Origin: Paenibacillus sp. 1_12
GTDB taxonomy: Bacteria; Bacillota; Bacilli; Paenibacillales; NBRC-103111
Reading direction: 5' to 3'
Assembly: GCF_900114475.1 (NCBI RefSeq)
Contig: NZ_FOTE01000002.1
Location: 1 to 64,000, forward strand
DNA: 64,000 nucleotides
Translations under genes and position numbers: made by a program
Shown here: positions 26,985 to 34,943 of the stretch, piece by piece
Layout of the letters: every line of letters starts with the position of its first letter
Numbering within the stretch: the stretch's first letter is position 1
Notes under the pieces: generated by a model
The model's input: the letters and a program-made list of their open reading frames with translations, nothing else
The model's database searches: none
What the model was told of the DNA's origin: nothing

Positions 26985-27210
26985 AACGTAATGATGGGAT
27001 CAGTAGAAAGCCCCCCGTGTACAGAGAGTAAATTCCACCGGCTGCAAGAATTTACCACGAAGACTTATCGAACCCGCCCCGGAACGGCCAGTGACGAACT
27101 GGACGGCAAGCCTTGCTGTTACCTAAGGCCTATTAAGTTGGATGTTCATCATCAATTAAGGTGGTACCGCGGAAGTTCATGCTTTCGTCCTTAGAGGACG
27201 GGGGCTTTTT
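26985..27210 (+). promoter_or_regulatory. T-box riboswitch leader of proBAC-mtnWXB
   Basis: The T-box core AAGGTGGTACCGCGG is at about 27159-27173. It is followed by a terminator hairpin (27181-27205; GTCC TTAGA GGAC with an outer G-U-rich stem) and a five-T run. Upstream is a long structured stem I region. Proline specificity is inferred from proB, proA and proC; a CCC triplet occurs in the stem I 3' side, but I could not verify the specifier loop. Confidence 0.88.
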
Positions 27211-27241
27211 GTGCATAAATTGGGAAATGAGTGATCGAATC

Positions 27242-28360
27242 ATGCAGCAGCAAACTATTGTGGTGAAAATTGGAAGCAGCTCGCTTACCTCGGACGAAGG
27301 GGGACTTAATCGGAGTAAAATCGTATTTTTTGCCGCTGAACTGGCACGACTGCACAAGCAAGGCTTTCAGGTGCTGCTCGTGACTTCGGGTGCTGTTGCC
27401 GCAGGTTTTCGGGAAATAGGCTATGCGGCTCGTCCAAAGAACGTTCATGAAAAGCAAGCCTCTGCCGCAGTCGGGCAAGCCTTGCTGATGCAGGCATACC
27501 ATGAAGCTTTTGCCACCCATCTTATCGGTGTCGGGCAAATATTACTGACACGTTCAGACTTTTCCAATCGTAAACGAATCCATAATGCTTCGATGACGAT
27601 TGAAGAACTATTAAAACATAGAATACTTCCCATTATTAATGAAAATGATACTGTAGCGATTGATGAGCTCAACTTAAAGTTTGGAGATAATGATGCGCTG
27701 TCAGCACTCGTCGCAAATCTCGTCAAAGCCAAGCAGCTAATCATAATTACCGATACGGATGGACTGTACACCGAAGATCCGCGCAAAAATGCAAATGCGG
27801 AGCGAATTGAACGCGTTCACGAAATCAATGAGGACATATATCGTGTTGCTGGAGGCTCTGGCTCATCTGTCGGAACGGGCGGCATGCGGTCCAAGATCGA
27901 AGCGGCAAGAATCGCTATGCGGGGCGGCGTTCCCGTATTTGTCGGGCGTGTGCTTGAGGATGGCGATTTGGAACTTGCAGCCAACAACATAGGCAAAGGA
28001 ACCTATTTTGATACGAGTCAGCACAATTTGCCAATGAAAAAACAATGGCTTGGCTTCCATTCCATGCCACTTGGTCAAATTATGATTGATGCGGGTGCAG
28101 AGGCTGCGCTTGTAGCAGGCGGCAGAAGTCTACTCCCCGCAGGGGTGACCGAGGTTGATGGTGATTTTCACCCTGGCGATGTAGTTGAAGTTATTAATAA
28201 CCAACGCCAAATTGTTGGTCGAGGTGTTGTAAATTATACGACATCGCAGATTAAAGCAGTAGCTGGCCTCAGTACGGACGAAGTGCAAAAGCGAATTGAG
28301 GTCTCGCGGATTGAGGTCATCCATCGGGATGAATGGATCACCCTTTCCGTTTACAATTGA
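27242..28360 (+). CDS. proB: Glutamate 5-kinase
   Basis: This 373-residue enzyme phosphorylates glutamate in the first committed step of proline synthesis. The amino-acid kinase domain starts TIVVKIGSSSLTSDEGGLN and contains NENDTVAIDELNLKFGDNDALSALVA and GTGGMRSKIEAA. A C-terminal PUA domain (about 280-360; GVTEVDGDFHPGDVVEV) completes the usual architecture. The start MQQQTIVVK aligns with known ProB proteins; an ATG five codons earlier (27227) is the alternative. First gene of the T-box-controlled operon. Confidence 0.95.
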   Translation: MQQQTIVVKIGSSSLTSDEGGLNRSKIVFFAAELARLHKQGFQVLLVTSGAVAAGFREIGYAARPKNVHEKQASAAVGQALLMQAYHEAFATHLIGVGQILLTRSDFSNRKRIHNASMTIEELLKHRILPIINENDTVAIDELNLKFGDNDALSALVANLVKAKQLIIITDTDGLYTEDPRKNANAERIERVHEINEDIYRVAGGSGSSVGTGGMRSKIEAARIAMRGGVPVFVGRVLEDGDLELAANNIGKGTYFDTSQHNLPMKKQWLGFHSMPLGQIMIDAGAEAALVAGGRSLLPAGVTEVDGDFHPGDVVEVINNQRQIVGRGVVNYTTSQIKAVAGLSTDEVQKRIEVSRIEVIHRDEWITLSVYN

Positions 28361-28395
28361 CAGCGCAATTTACAAAACCTTTAGGAGGAACTCAA

Positions 28396-29673
28396 ATGGA
28401 ATCTTCAAAACAACAATCGGTCACAACTAGCGAGGTTATACATAAAGCTACTCTAGCCAAACAGGCCGCTCCTCGCTTAAGCCTGCTCACAACTGAACAA
28501 AAAAATAAAGCCCTGCTAATGATAGCGGACGCTCTTATCGCAGAGACGCCTTCCATTATGACTGCCAATGCTGACGATCTGCGGTTTGGGCGGGAAAACG
28601 GGACCAGCGATTCCCTGCTGGATCGTATTGCTCTGAATGAGCACCGCATTGCTGACATGGCTGAGGGCTTACGCCAGGTCGTAGCGCTGCCCGATCCTAT
28701 TGGTGATATATTAGAGCAAACAACGCGTCCCAACGGCCTGAATATTACAAAAATCCGTGTACCTATCGGTGTCATCGGAATTATATATGAGGCCCGTCCG
28801 AATGTAACAGTCGATGCAGCAGCACTTTGCCTCAAAACCGGCAATGCGGTCGTGCTGCGTGGAGGATCAGCAGCGCTATCTTCCAATCGCCGTATCGTAG
28901 AAGTGCTGCACGAAGCACTCTCACGCTCGGATATCCCTGCCGATTCTCTGCAATTAATTGAGGATCCGGACCGCAGCTCAGTAGATCAAATGCTTAGACT
29001 GAATGGATTGCTTGATGTCCTCATCCCACGTGGTGGGCACTCGCTCATTCAGAATGTTGTCAAAAATGCGACCGTTCCAGTCATTGAAACGGGCTCTGGT
29101 ATTTGTCATACTTATATAGATGAAACCGCCGATTTCGAAATGGCTCTGCAAATTGCGCTGAATGCTAAAGTACAGCGGCCTTCGGTATGCAACTCTATGG
29201 AAACCTTGCTCGTACATGAAAGCTTTGCTGAACAGCATTTGGTGTCCATTTCTGAGCAGTTTATTGCCAACAATGTCGAGCTGCGCGGCAACGAGCAAGC
29301 CCGATCCTTGGTTCCAGCAATCAAGCTTGCTGCTGATGTAGACTGGGATACGGAATATAGCGACTATATTTTGAATGTCCGAATCGTAAGCTCTCTGGAT
29401 GAAGCACTTCAGCATATTAGTCTTCATGGCACCCAGCATTCCGAATGTATTGTCTCTGCCAATGAAAAGAACGCCGAACGTTTTCTGCAGGAAGTCGATG
29501 CGGCAGCCGTTTATCACAACGCATCAACGCGTTTTACAGACGGTTTCGAATTCGGCTTCGGCGCGGAAATTGGCATCAGTACACAAAAGCTTCATGCTCG
29601 CGGACCTATGGGTCTTCCTGAATTAACATCTACTAAATACCGCGTTCTCGGCAGCGGACAAATCCGCGGCTAA
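28396..29673 (+). CDS. proA: Gamma-glutamyl phosphate reductase
   Basis: This 425-residue NADPH-dependent reductase makes glutamate semialdehyde from glutamyl phosphate. IGVIGIIYEARPNVTVDAAALCLKTGNAVVLRGGSAA and the active-site region QRPSVCNSMETLL (catalytic Cys) are diagnostic. The ATG at 28396 follows AGGAGG, 35 bases after the proB stop; an upstream frame extension overlaps proB and is unsupported. Confidence 0.96.
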   Translation: MESSKQQSVTTSEVIHKATLAKQAAPRLSLLTTEQKNKALLMIADALIAETPSIMTANADDLRFGRENGTSDSLLDRIALNEHRIADMAEGLRQVVALPDPIGDILEQTTRPNGLNITKIRVPIGVIGIIYEARPNVTVDAAALCLKTGNAVVLRGGSAALSSNRRIVEVLHEALSRSDIPADSLQLIEDPDRSSVDQMLRLNGLLDVLIPRGGHSLIQNVVKNATVPVIETGSGICHTYIDETADFEMALQIALNAKVQRPSVCNSMETLLVHESFAEQHLVSISEQFIANNVELRGNEQARSLVPAIKLAADVDWDTEYSDYILNVRIVSSLDEALQHISLHGTQHSECIVSANEKNAERFLQEVDAAAVYHNASTRFTDGFEFGFGAEIGISTQKLHARGPMGLPELTSTKYRVLGSGQIRG

Positions 29674-29730
29674 TCAAGCGTGTAGGAACAAGCTTTATGA
29701 ATCGCTTCAATTAAAGGAGAAATGACATTG

Positions 29731-30594
29731 ATGTCTTTATCTACAGCTCGTATTACGTTTGTCGGAGCCGGCTCGATGGCAGAAGCTATCATACGTGGAC
29801 TTACCGCTGATGAGAATAGCAATAAACAGCGGATTACTGCACTAAATCGCTCGGATACGGCTCGTCTGCAATTCCTGCAGCAAAGTTACGGCGTTAGTTT
29901 TGCTGTCGATGAGGAGCAGCGTGCTGAAGCTATTGCTGCTGCAGATGTTGTTGTAGTTGCATTCAAGCCCAAAGATGCTATCGTAGGGCTTCAGTCGATC
30001 AAATCGTTATTAAAGCCATCACAGCTATTGGTTTCAGTGATCGCAGGCTTGTCCATCACAACTATGGAAATGATCCTCAGTGCTTCAGGTCAGCCTATCG
30101 CACGCACCATGCCCAACACTTCAAGTGCAATCGGACTTGGGGCAACCGGTATCAGCTTTTCAAAAAGTGTCACGCCTGAGCAGCAGCAGTTAGCAGCACA
30201 AATGTTCGCCTCTACAGGTATTGTCACGATAGTTGAGGAAACAAAATTAGACATTGTAACAGGAGTTTCCGGAAGCGGACCTGCTTATATTTATTATATG
30301 ATGGAAGCGATGATCGAAGGCGGTATTCGAGGTGGACTTACGCCTGAGGCAGCTCAGGAGCTTACGATCCAAACCGTGCTCGGAGCAGCACAAATGGTTC
30401 AACGAACTGGAGAAGCACCCGCTGATCTTCGCCGTAAGGTAACTTCTCCGAATGGCACCACCCAAGCTGCCATTGAAATGCTGGATCAGCATCAATTTGC
30501 ACTCGGTGTAACCAAAGCTGTATTACGCTCTTCAGAACGCGCTGGTGAGCTGGGCAAAATGATCAGCGCACAGGCTAGTGAAATCAAATTCTAA
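29731..30594 (+). CDS. proC: Pyrroline-5-carboxylate reductase
   Basis: This roughly 287-residue enzyme reduces pyrroline-5-carboxylate to proline. The NAD(P)-binding motif FVGAGSMAEAIIRGL opens the protein. ARTMPNTSSAIGLGATGI and the C-terminal VSGSGPAYIYYMMEAMIEGG ... VTSPNGTTQAA blocks are standard P5CR features. ATG 29722, TTG 29728 and ATG 29731 all follow AAAGGAG, so the exact start is open. With proB and proA this completes the glutamate-to-proline route. Confidence 0.94.
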   Translation: MSLSTARITFVGAGSMAEAIIRGLTADENSNKQRITALNRSDTARLQFLQQSYGVSFAVDEEQRAEAIAAADVVVVAFKPKDAIVGLQSIKSLLKPSQLLVSVIAGLSITTMEMILSASGQPIARTMPNTSSAIGLGATGISFSKSVTPEQQQLAAQMFASTGIVTIVEETKLDIVTGVSGSGPAYIYYMMEAMIEGGIRGGLTPEAAQELTIQTVLGAAQMVQRTGEAPADLRRKVTSPNGTTQAAIEMLDQHQFALGVTKAVLRSSERAGELGKMISAQASEIKF

Positions 30595-30611
30595 TTAAGC
30601 AGGTGAACATC

Positions 30612-31916
30612 TTGTCTCATTCTTACTGTTCAGCAACTTATCGCTGCTACGACGAAAAGGCAGATTTTAATAAAAAAGCGCTCGGTATTGCAGTAGGCCT
30701 CACCGTAGGCAGCTGGACCGATTTGCCAGAAGCTAAAAAAGCCGAAATGGAGCGCCATCTCGGTAAAGTCGTTAGTGTCGAAGTTCACGAGCCAGATAGC
30801 GGCAGTGGCGAAACTGCCTCAGACCGTTATGCCGATATTCAGATTGCGTATCCAGACGTGAATTTCAGCCGCGACATCCCAGCACTACTGGTGACGGTAT
30901 TCGGGAAACTGTCGATGGACGGTCGTATCAAGCTGATCGACCTAGCGTTCTCAGAGGATTATTTATCCGGATTTCAAGGACCGAAATTCGGTCTGGAGGG
31001 TGTGCGTAAGCTTCTTGGAGTCCCTGAACGTCCACTGCTGATGAGTATTTTCAAGTCGGTTATTGGTCACGATTTGCCAACGCTTCGCGAGCAGTTTTAT
31101 TTGCAAGCGCTTGGTGGAGTCGATCTGATAAAGGACGATGAAATTTTGTTTGAAAACCCGCTTACTCCTTTGGAAAAGCGGGTTGAGGTTTGTATGGAAG
31201 CTGCGGCTCAAGCAGAACAAGAAACTGGACAAAAGCTGCTCTATGCCGTTAATCTGACGGGTCCAACCTTCAGCCTGCTGGAACAAGCGCGTAAAGCGAT
31301 TCAAGCAGGCGCTAACGCTTTGCTGTTCAATGTGTTGGCTTATGGCTTTGATGTATTGAATGAACTGAGTCGACATCCCGATATTAAGGTTCCCATTATG
31401 GCCCATCCGGCAATGGCTGGTGCGCTGTACCCTTCAGCATATCACGGGATATCGGCAAATGTCCTTCTCGGCAAGCTGATGCGTCTGGCTGGAGCCGATA
31501 TTGTCCTGTTCCCATCCCCCTATGGCTCTGTTGTGATGCCTCGTGAAGAAAATATGGCGATCAAACAGACATTATTGACGGAGAACAAGTCCGATTATGT
31601 TTTTCATTTACCAACAGGTGTGAACTCATTCCAAGAAAATGCTTCACAACATGCTCTTTCACTGCGCAGCAGCTTTCCGGTTCCATCCGCCGGTATTCAT
31701 CCAGGGTTGGTTCCGCTCATCCTGAAGGATTTTGGCAATCAAACGATTGTTAATGCTGGTGGTGGTATTCATGGTCACCCAATGGGTACCATTGCTGGGG
31801 GTCAAGCCTTCCGGCAAGCGATTGATGGCTGCTTGACAGGTCAATCCCTCAAGGCATACGCCACTCAGCATCCTGAGCTTAACGCAGCGATTGAAGCCTG
31901 GGGGCTTAGAGAATAA
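30612..31916 (+). CDS. mtnW: RuBisCO-like 2,3-diketo-5-methylthiopentyl-1-phosphate enolase
   Basis: This 434-residue protein is a RuBisCO large-subunit homologue (form IV) that enolises DK-MTP-1-P in methionine salvage. GLTVGSWTDLP, GPKFGLEGVRKLLG, GGVDLIKDDEILFENPLTPLEKRV and the C-terminal AGGGIHGHPMGTIAGGQAFRQAI are recognisable. The likely start is TTG at 30612, five bases after AGGTGA; a GTG at 30603 is an alternative. It follows proC by 17 bases with no terminator, so it is probably read from the proline T-box transcript. Confidence 0.9.
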   Translation: MSHSYCSATYRCYDEKADFNKKALGIAVGLTVGSWTDLPEAKKAEMERHLGKVVSVEVHEPDSGSGETASDRYADIQIAYPDVNFSRDIPALLVTVFGKLSMDGRIKLIDLAFSEDYLSGFQGPKFGLEGVRKLLGVPERPLLMSIFKSVIGHDLPTLREQFYLQALGGVDLIKDDEILFENPLTPLEKRVEVCMEAAAQAEQETGQKLLYAVNLTGPTFSLLEQARKAIQAGANALLFNVLAYGFDVLNELSRHPDIKVPIMAHPAMAGALYPSAYHGISANVLLGKLMRLAGADIVLFPSPYGSVVMPREENMAIKQTLLTENKSDYVFHLPTGVNSFQENASQHALSLRSSFPVPSAGIHPGLVPLILKDFGNQTIVNAGGGIHGHPMGTIAGGQAFRQAIDGCLTGQSLKAYATQHPELNAAIEAWGLRE

Positions 31917-32578
31917 TGACTCGTAAACGGATTATCTTTTGCGATTTTGACGGAACGATCACAGTCAATGACAATATCGTAGCTATCATGAAACATTTCA
32001 AACCAGAAGGCTGGGAGTCACTTGTTGATCAGGTGATTTCCAAGAAGATGACGATTCGAGAAGGTGTCGGGCGAATGTTTGCTTTGCTGCCGACCTCACG
32101 CAAACAAGAGGTCGTCGATTATGCGATCAATAACGTAACGATTCGGGAAGGCTTTGCTGAGCTGTTAGCTTATTGTCAGGAGCAGCAAATCGAATTTTTC
32201 GTGACCAGCGGCGGCATCGATTTTTTCGTATATCCAGTGTTGGCTGCCTTTCCGATTCCAACGGATCATATTTATTGCAATGCGAGTGATTTCAGCGGAA
32301 GTCATATTCAAATTGTTTGGCCGCATGCTTGTGACGAGAATTGTCATAACGATTGCGGTATGTGCAAAACGACGATCATACGTCGCTACTCTACTAAGGA
32401 TTACGAACGTATCCTAATAGGTGACAGTGTGACCGATTTCGAAGGTGCTAAGCTCGTTGAAACCGTATTTGCCCGTTCACATCTGATTGATTTGTGCAGC
32501 GAGCTTGGTTTAAATTATGTACCGTTTGAAGATTTTCATGAGGTAATCCAACAATTAAAGGAGATGAACGTACAATGA
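31916..32578 (+). CDS. mtnX: HK-MTPenyl-1-P phosphatase
   Basis: This 220-residue HAD-superfamily phosphatase acts directly after MtnW to give the acireductone. The HAD motif I FCDFDGTITVNDN is at residues 7-19, and the Asp-rich motif IGDSVTDFEGAK near 165 completes the active site. Its ATG overlaps the mtnW stop (TAATG) and its stop overlaps the mtnB start (ATGA), indicating translational coupling. Confidence 0.9.
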   Translation: MTRKRIIFCDFDGTITVNDNIVAIMKHFKPEGWESLVDQVISKKMTIREGVGRMFALLPTSRKQEVVDYAINNVTIREGFAELLAYCQEQQIEFFVTSGGIDFFVYPVLAAFPIPTDHIYCNASDFSGSHIQIVWPHACDENCHNDCGMCKTTIIRRYSTKDYERILIGDSVTDFEGAKLVETVFARSHLIDLCSELGLNYVPFEDFHEVIQQLKEMNVQ

Positions 32579-33222
32579 CAAATCCGTCTGAGCTTCGCTT
32601 GGAGGATAAGCAGCAGGCTTTTGCTGAGCTGCGAGATATTAAAACCACATTAGCAGCCAAAGGCTGGTTTCCGGCAACAAGCGGCAATCTCTCCATCCGT
32701 GTAGGTGATTTTGCACCTGATCAGTTTACTTTTGCTATTTCCGCGAGCGGTAAAGATAAATCTATCAATACACCGTCCGATTTTTTATTAGTTAATGAAC
32801 ACGGCAAGCCGACAGACGTTACAGGCCTTAAGCCTTCGGCTGAAACCTTGATCCACAAGGAAATATATCGTTTAACGGGCTGTGGAGCTATTCTGCATGT
32901 ACATACCGTGTTCAACAACATTGTCTCGGAGCTGTTCTGGGAGCGCAAATCCATTCCTGTGGATGGTGTCGAATTAATCAAGGCTTTCAACATATGGGAT
33001 GAGGAAGCTCATATTGACATTCCTATTCTTCCTAACTATGCGGATATCCCACGGATTGCTGAGCTTGTTGAAGGTGCAATTGTCCCCAAGGTTCCGGGCA
33101 TTATGCTGCGCAAGCATGGCATTTACGCATGGGGCGCCAACTGTTTTGAAGCGAAGCGCAATCTGGAGGCTTTCGAATTTTTGTTCGAATATGTCTACCG
33201 TATGGAATTATTGAAAAAGTAG
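32575..33222 (+). CDS. mtnB: Methylthioribulose-1-phosphate dehydratase
   Basis: This 215-residue class II aldolase/adducin-fold enzyme dehydrates MTRu-1-P. Zinc-binding histidines are visible in ILHVHTVFNN and a third in LRKHGIYAWG. GWFPATSGNLSIRV is the family's N-terminal block. It is the last gene before a strong terminator. No mtnD (acireductone dioxygenase), mtnK or mtnA is in the window, so the pathway is split over the genome. Confidence 0.9.
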   Translation: MTNPSELRLEDKQQAFAELRDIKTTLAAKGWFPATSGNLSIRVGDFAPDQFTFAISASGKDKSINTPSDFLLVNEHGKPTDVTGLKPSAETLIHKEIYRLTGCGAILHVHTVFNNIVSELFWERKSIPVDGVELIKAFNIWDEEAHIDIPILPNYADIPRIAELVEGAIVPKVPGIMLRKHGIYAWGANCFEAKRNLEAFEFLFEYVYRMELLKK

Positions 33223-33248
33223 TTGGTTATGACTTAATAATTATAATT

Positions 33249-33311
33249 AAAAAGCCCCAACTGTTGTTAACGCTAGTTTTAACTAACCGTTAACAACAGT
33301 CGGGGCTTTTT
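33249..33311. terminator. Bidirectional terminator between mtnB and pyrE
   Basis: A very strong hairpin (AAAAAGCCCC plus ACTGTTGTTAAC on the left, matching GTTAACAACAGT plus GGGGCTTTTT on the right) separates the two convergent operons. It has a U-tract on either strand. Confidence 0.92.
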
Positions 33312-33357
33312 GTCTATGCGAAAATGATATAAATTCTTGTATCAACGACGCATCCGT

Positions 33358-34014
33358 TTATTTGCCGTATTCACTTGGGTTGATGCTCCAAGCACGTAAC
33401 GCCTCAAGATCCTGCTGCTGAATACTGCCTTGCTTTAACGCTGCATCAAGCAGAACTGAATAATTAGTTAAGGTATCAAATGGAATCTTTGCACCTTCGA
33501 ATGCTGCTGCTGCTTTCTCGAATTGATAGGAGAAAATCCCAAGCACGCCCAGTGCCTTTGCTCCTGCATCATTTACAGCAAGTGCAACCTTCAATGAGCT
33601 GCCCCCTGTTGATATCAGATCCTCGATGACAACGGTTTTTTGCCCCGGCTGAATGCTGCCCTCGATGAGGTTCTCTTTGCCATGTCCCTTCGCTTTATCA
33701 CGAACGTACACCATTGGCAGATTCAGCTTTTGTGCAACCCATGCCGCATGTGGAATACCACCTGTAGCAGCCCCTGCGATGACTTCCGCATCTGGAAAGT
33801 TCTCACGAATCAATGCAGCAAAACCCTCTGCAATTGCATCACGAATGTCGGGATAAGAGATTGTAAGACGGTTATCGCAATAAATCGGTGACTTTAGGCC
33901 GGATGTCCAGGTAAACGGTTGATCAGGACGAAGCGCTACCGCACCGATCTTCAGTAAGGATACCGCTATTTGCTCGGCAAGTTGTGGGTCCGTCTTAATT
34001 GATTGTGTACTCAT
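33358..34014 (-). CDS. pyrE: Orotate phosphoribosyltransferase
   Basis: This 218-residue enzyme joins orotate and PRPP to give OMP. The PRPP-binding motif VVIEDLISTGGSSL (about 122-135) and YVRDKAKGHGKENLIEG are diagnostic. The start at 34014 follows AAGGAGCGATG; the frame reaches 34122 but overlaps pyrF there. It is the last gene of the pyr operon. Confidence 0.95.
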   Translation of the reverse strand: MSTQSIKTDPQLAEQIAVSLLKIGAVALRPDQPFTWTSGLKSPIYCDNRLTISYPDIRDAIAEGFAALIRENFPDAEVIAGAATGGIPHAAWVAQKLNLPMVYVRDKAKGHGKENLIEGSIQPGQKTVVIEDLISTGGSSLKVALAVNDAGAKALGVLGIFSYQFEKAAAAFEGAKIPFDTLTNYSVLLDAALKQGSIQQQDLEALRAWSINPSEYGK

Positions 34015-34087
34015 AAATACATCGCTCCTTAAATAGTCAATTCGTCGTGTACGGTGTGGTAAGACGGTTAACGCTTTTTCAATATAA

Positions 34088-34819
34088 TTATTTGATCGAC
34101 GCAATGATGCTTTCCAAAGCACTTCGAGGGTCCTGGGTAGCTGTTATCGGCCTTCCAATTACGATAAAATCCGTGCCTTGTGCAAAAGCTTCAGCTGGTG
34201 TCAACACCCTCGATTGATCGCCAATATCTGCGCCTGCTGGTCGAATTCCTGGTGTTACGGTTACAAAATCAGAACCACAGGCTTCCTTGATTTGGACAAC
34301 CTCCAGTGGAGAAGCAACGACACCACCCAGTCCGGCAGATTGAGCCAGTCGAGCATAGCGAAGAACAGCTGCTTCTACAGAGCCTTCAATCCCTATTTCC
34401 TCGTTCATAACCTTCTGATTTGTGCTTGTCAGCTGAGTCACGCCAATGACTATAGGTTTTGCAAGGCTATGTGAACTACCGCTAATTGCTTTATCCACAC
34501 CTTCCATTGCAGCCTCAAGCATTTGTTTACCGCCGGCAGCGTGGACATTAAACATATCGACTCCAAGCCTTGTGACACTCTCAGAGCCGCCTTTAACCGT
34601 ATTAGGTATATCATGCATCTTCAAGTCCAAAAACACTTTGTAGCCCTGTTCTTTCAAGCTGAGCACGAACTGGGGACCAGCGCTGTAGAATAACTGCATG
34701 CCCACCTTCATGTAGCATGGAATTCCTTGCAAAGCTTCCACTAACTGACGTGCTTGCCCGGCTTCCGCATAATCGAGAGCCACCATAATACGTTCTGCCA
34801 CTTTTGCTGGTACTGCCAT
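34088..34819 (-). CDS. pyrF: Orotidine 5'-phosphate decarboxylase
   Basis: This 243-residue TIM-barrel enzyme makes UMP from OMP. The catalytic FLDLKMHDIPNTVKGG block (about 62-77) with its Asp-Lys-Asp array is intact, as is VTPGIRPAGADIGDQSRVLTP. AGGAGG precedes the ATG. The 124-base gap from carB holds two hairpins that may adjust its expression. Confidence 0.95.
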   Translation of the reverse strand: MAVPAKVAERIMVALDYAEAGQARQLVEALQGIPCYMKVGMQLFYSAGPQFVLSLKEQGYKVFLDLKMHDIPNTVKGGSESVTRLGVDMFNVHAAGGKQMLEAAMEGVDKAISGSSHSLAKPIVIGVTQLTSTNQKVMNEEIGIEGSVEAAVLRYARLAQSAGLGGVVASPLEVVQIKEACGSDFVTVTPGIRPAGADIGDQSRVLTPAEAFAQGTDFIVIGRPITATQDPRSALESIIASIK

Positions 34820-34864
34820 TCCCCAATCGCCTCCTGATTCTTATAGCGTTCCAAATGACACATA

Positions 34865-34933
34865 GCGGCTGAAGCCGCCCTATCATGGGATTAGCACAGC
34901 TTCCCCCTGAAGACCTGGGCTGCTGTGCTAATC
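34865..34933 (-). other. Two intercistronic hairpins between carB and pyrF
   Basis: GCGGCT/AGCCGC (34865-34878) is a compact GC hairpin. GATTAGCACAGC (34889-34900) pairs perfectly with GCTGTGCTAATC (34922-34933). Neither is followed by a U-tract on the minus strand, so they look like RNA processing or stability elements rather than full terminators. Confidence 0.5.
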
Positions 34934-34943
34934 ATTTAAGCTG

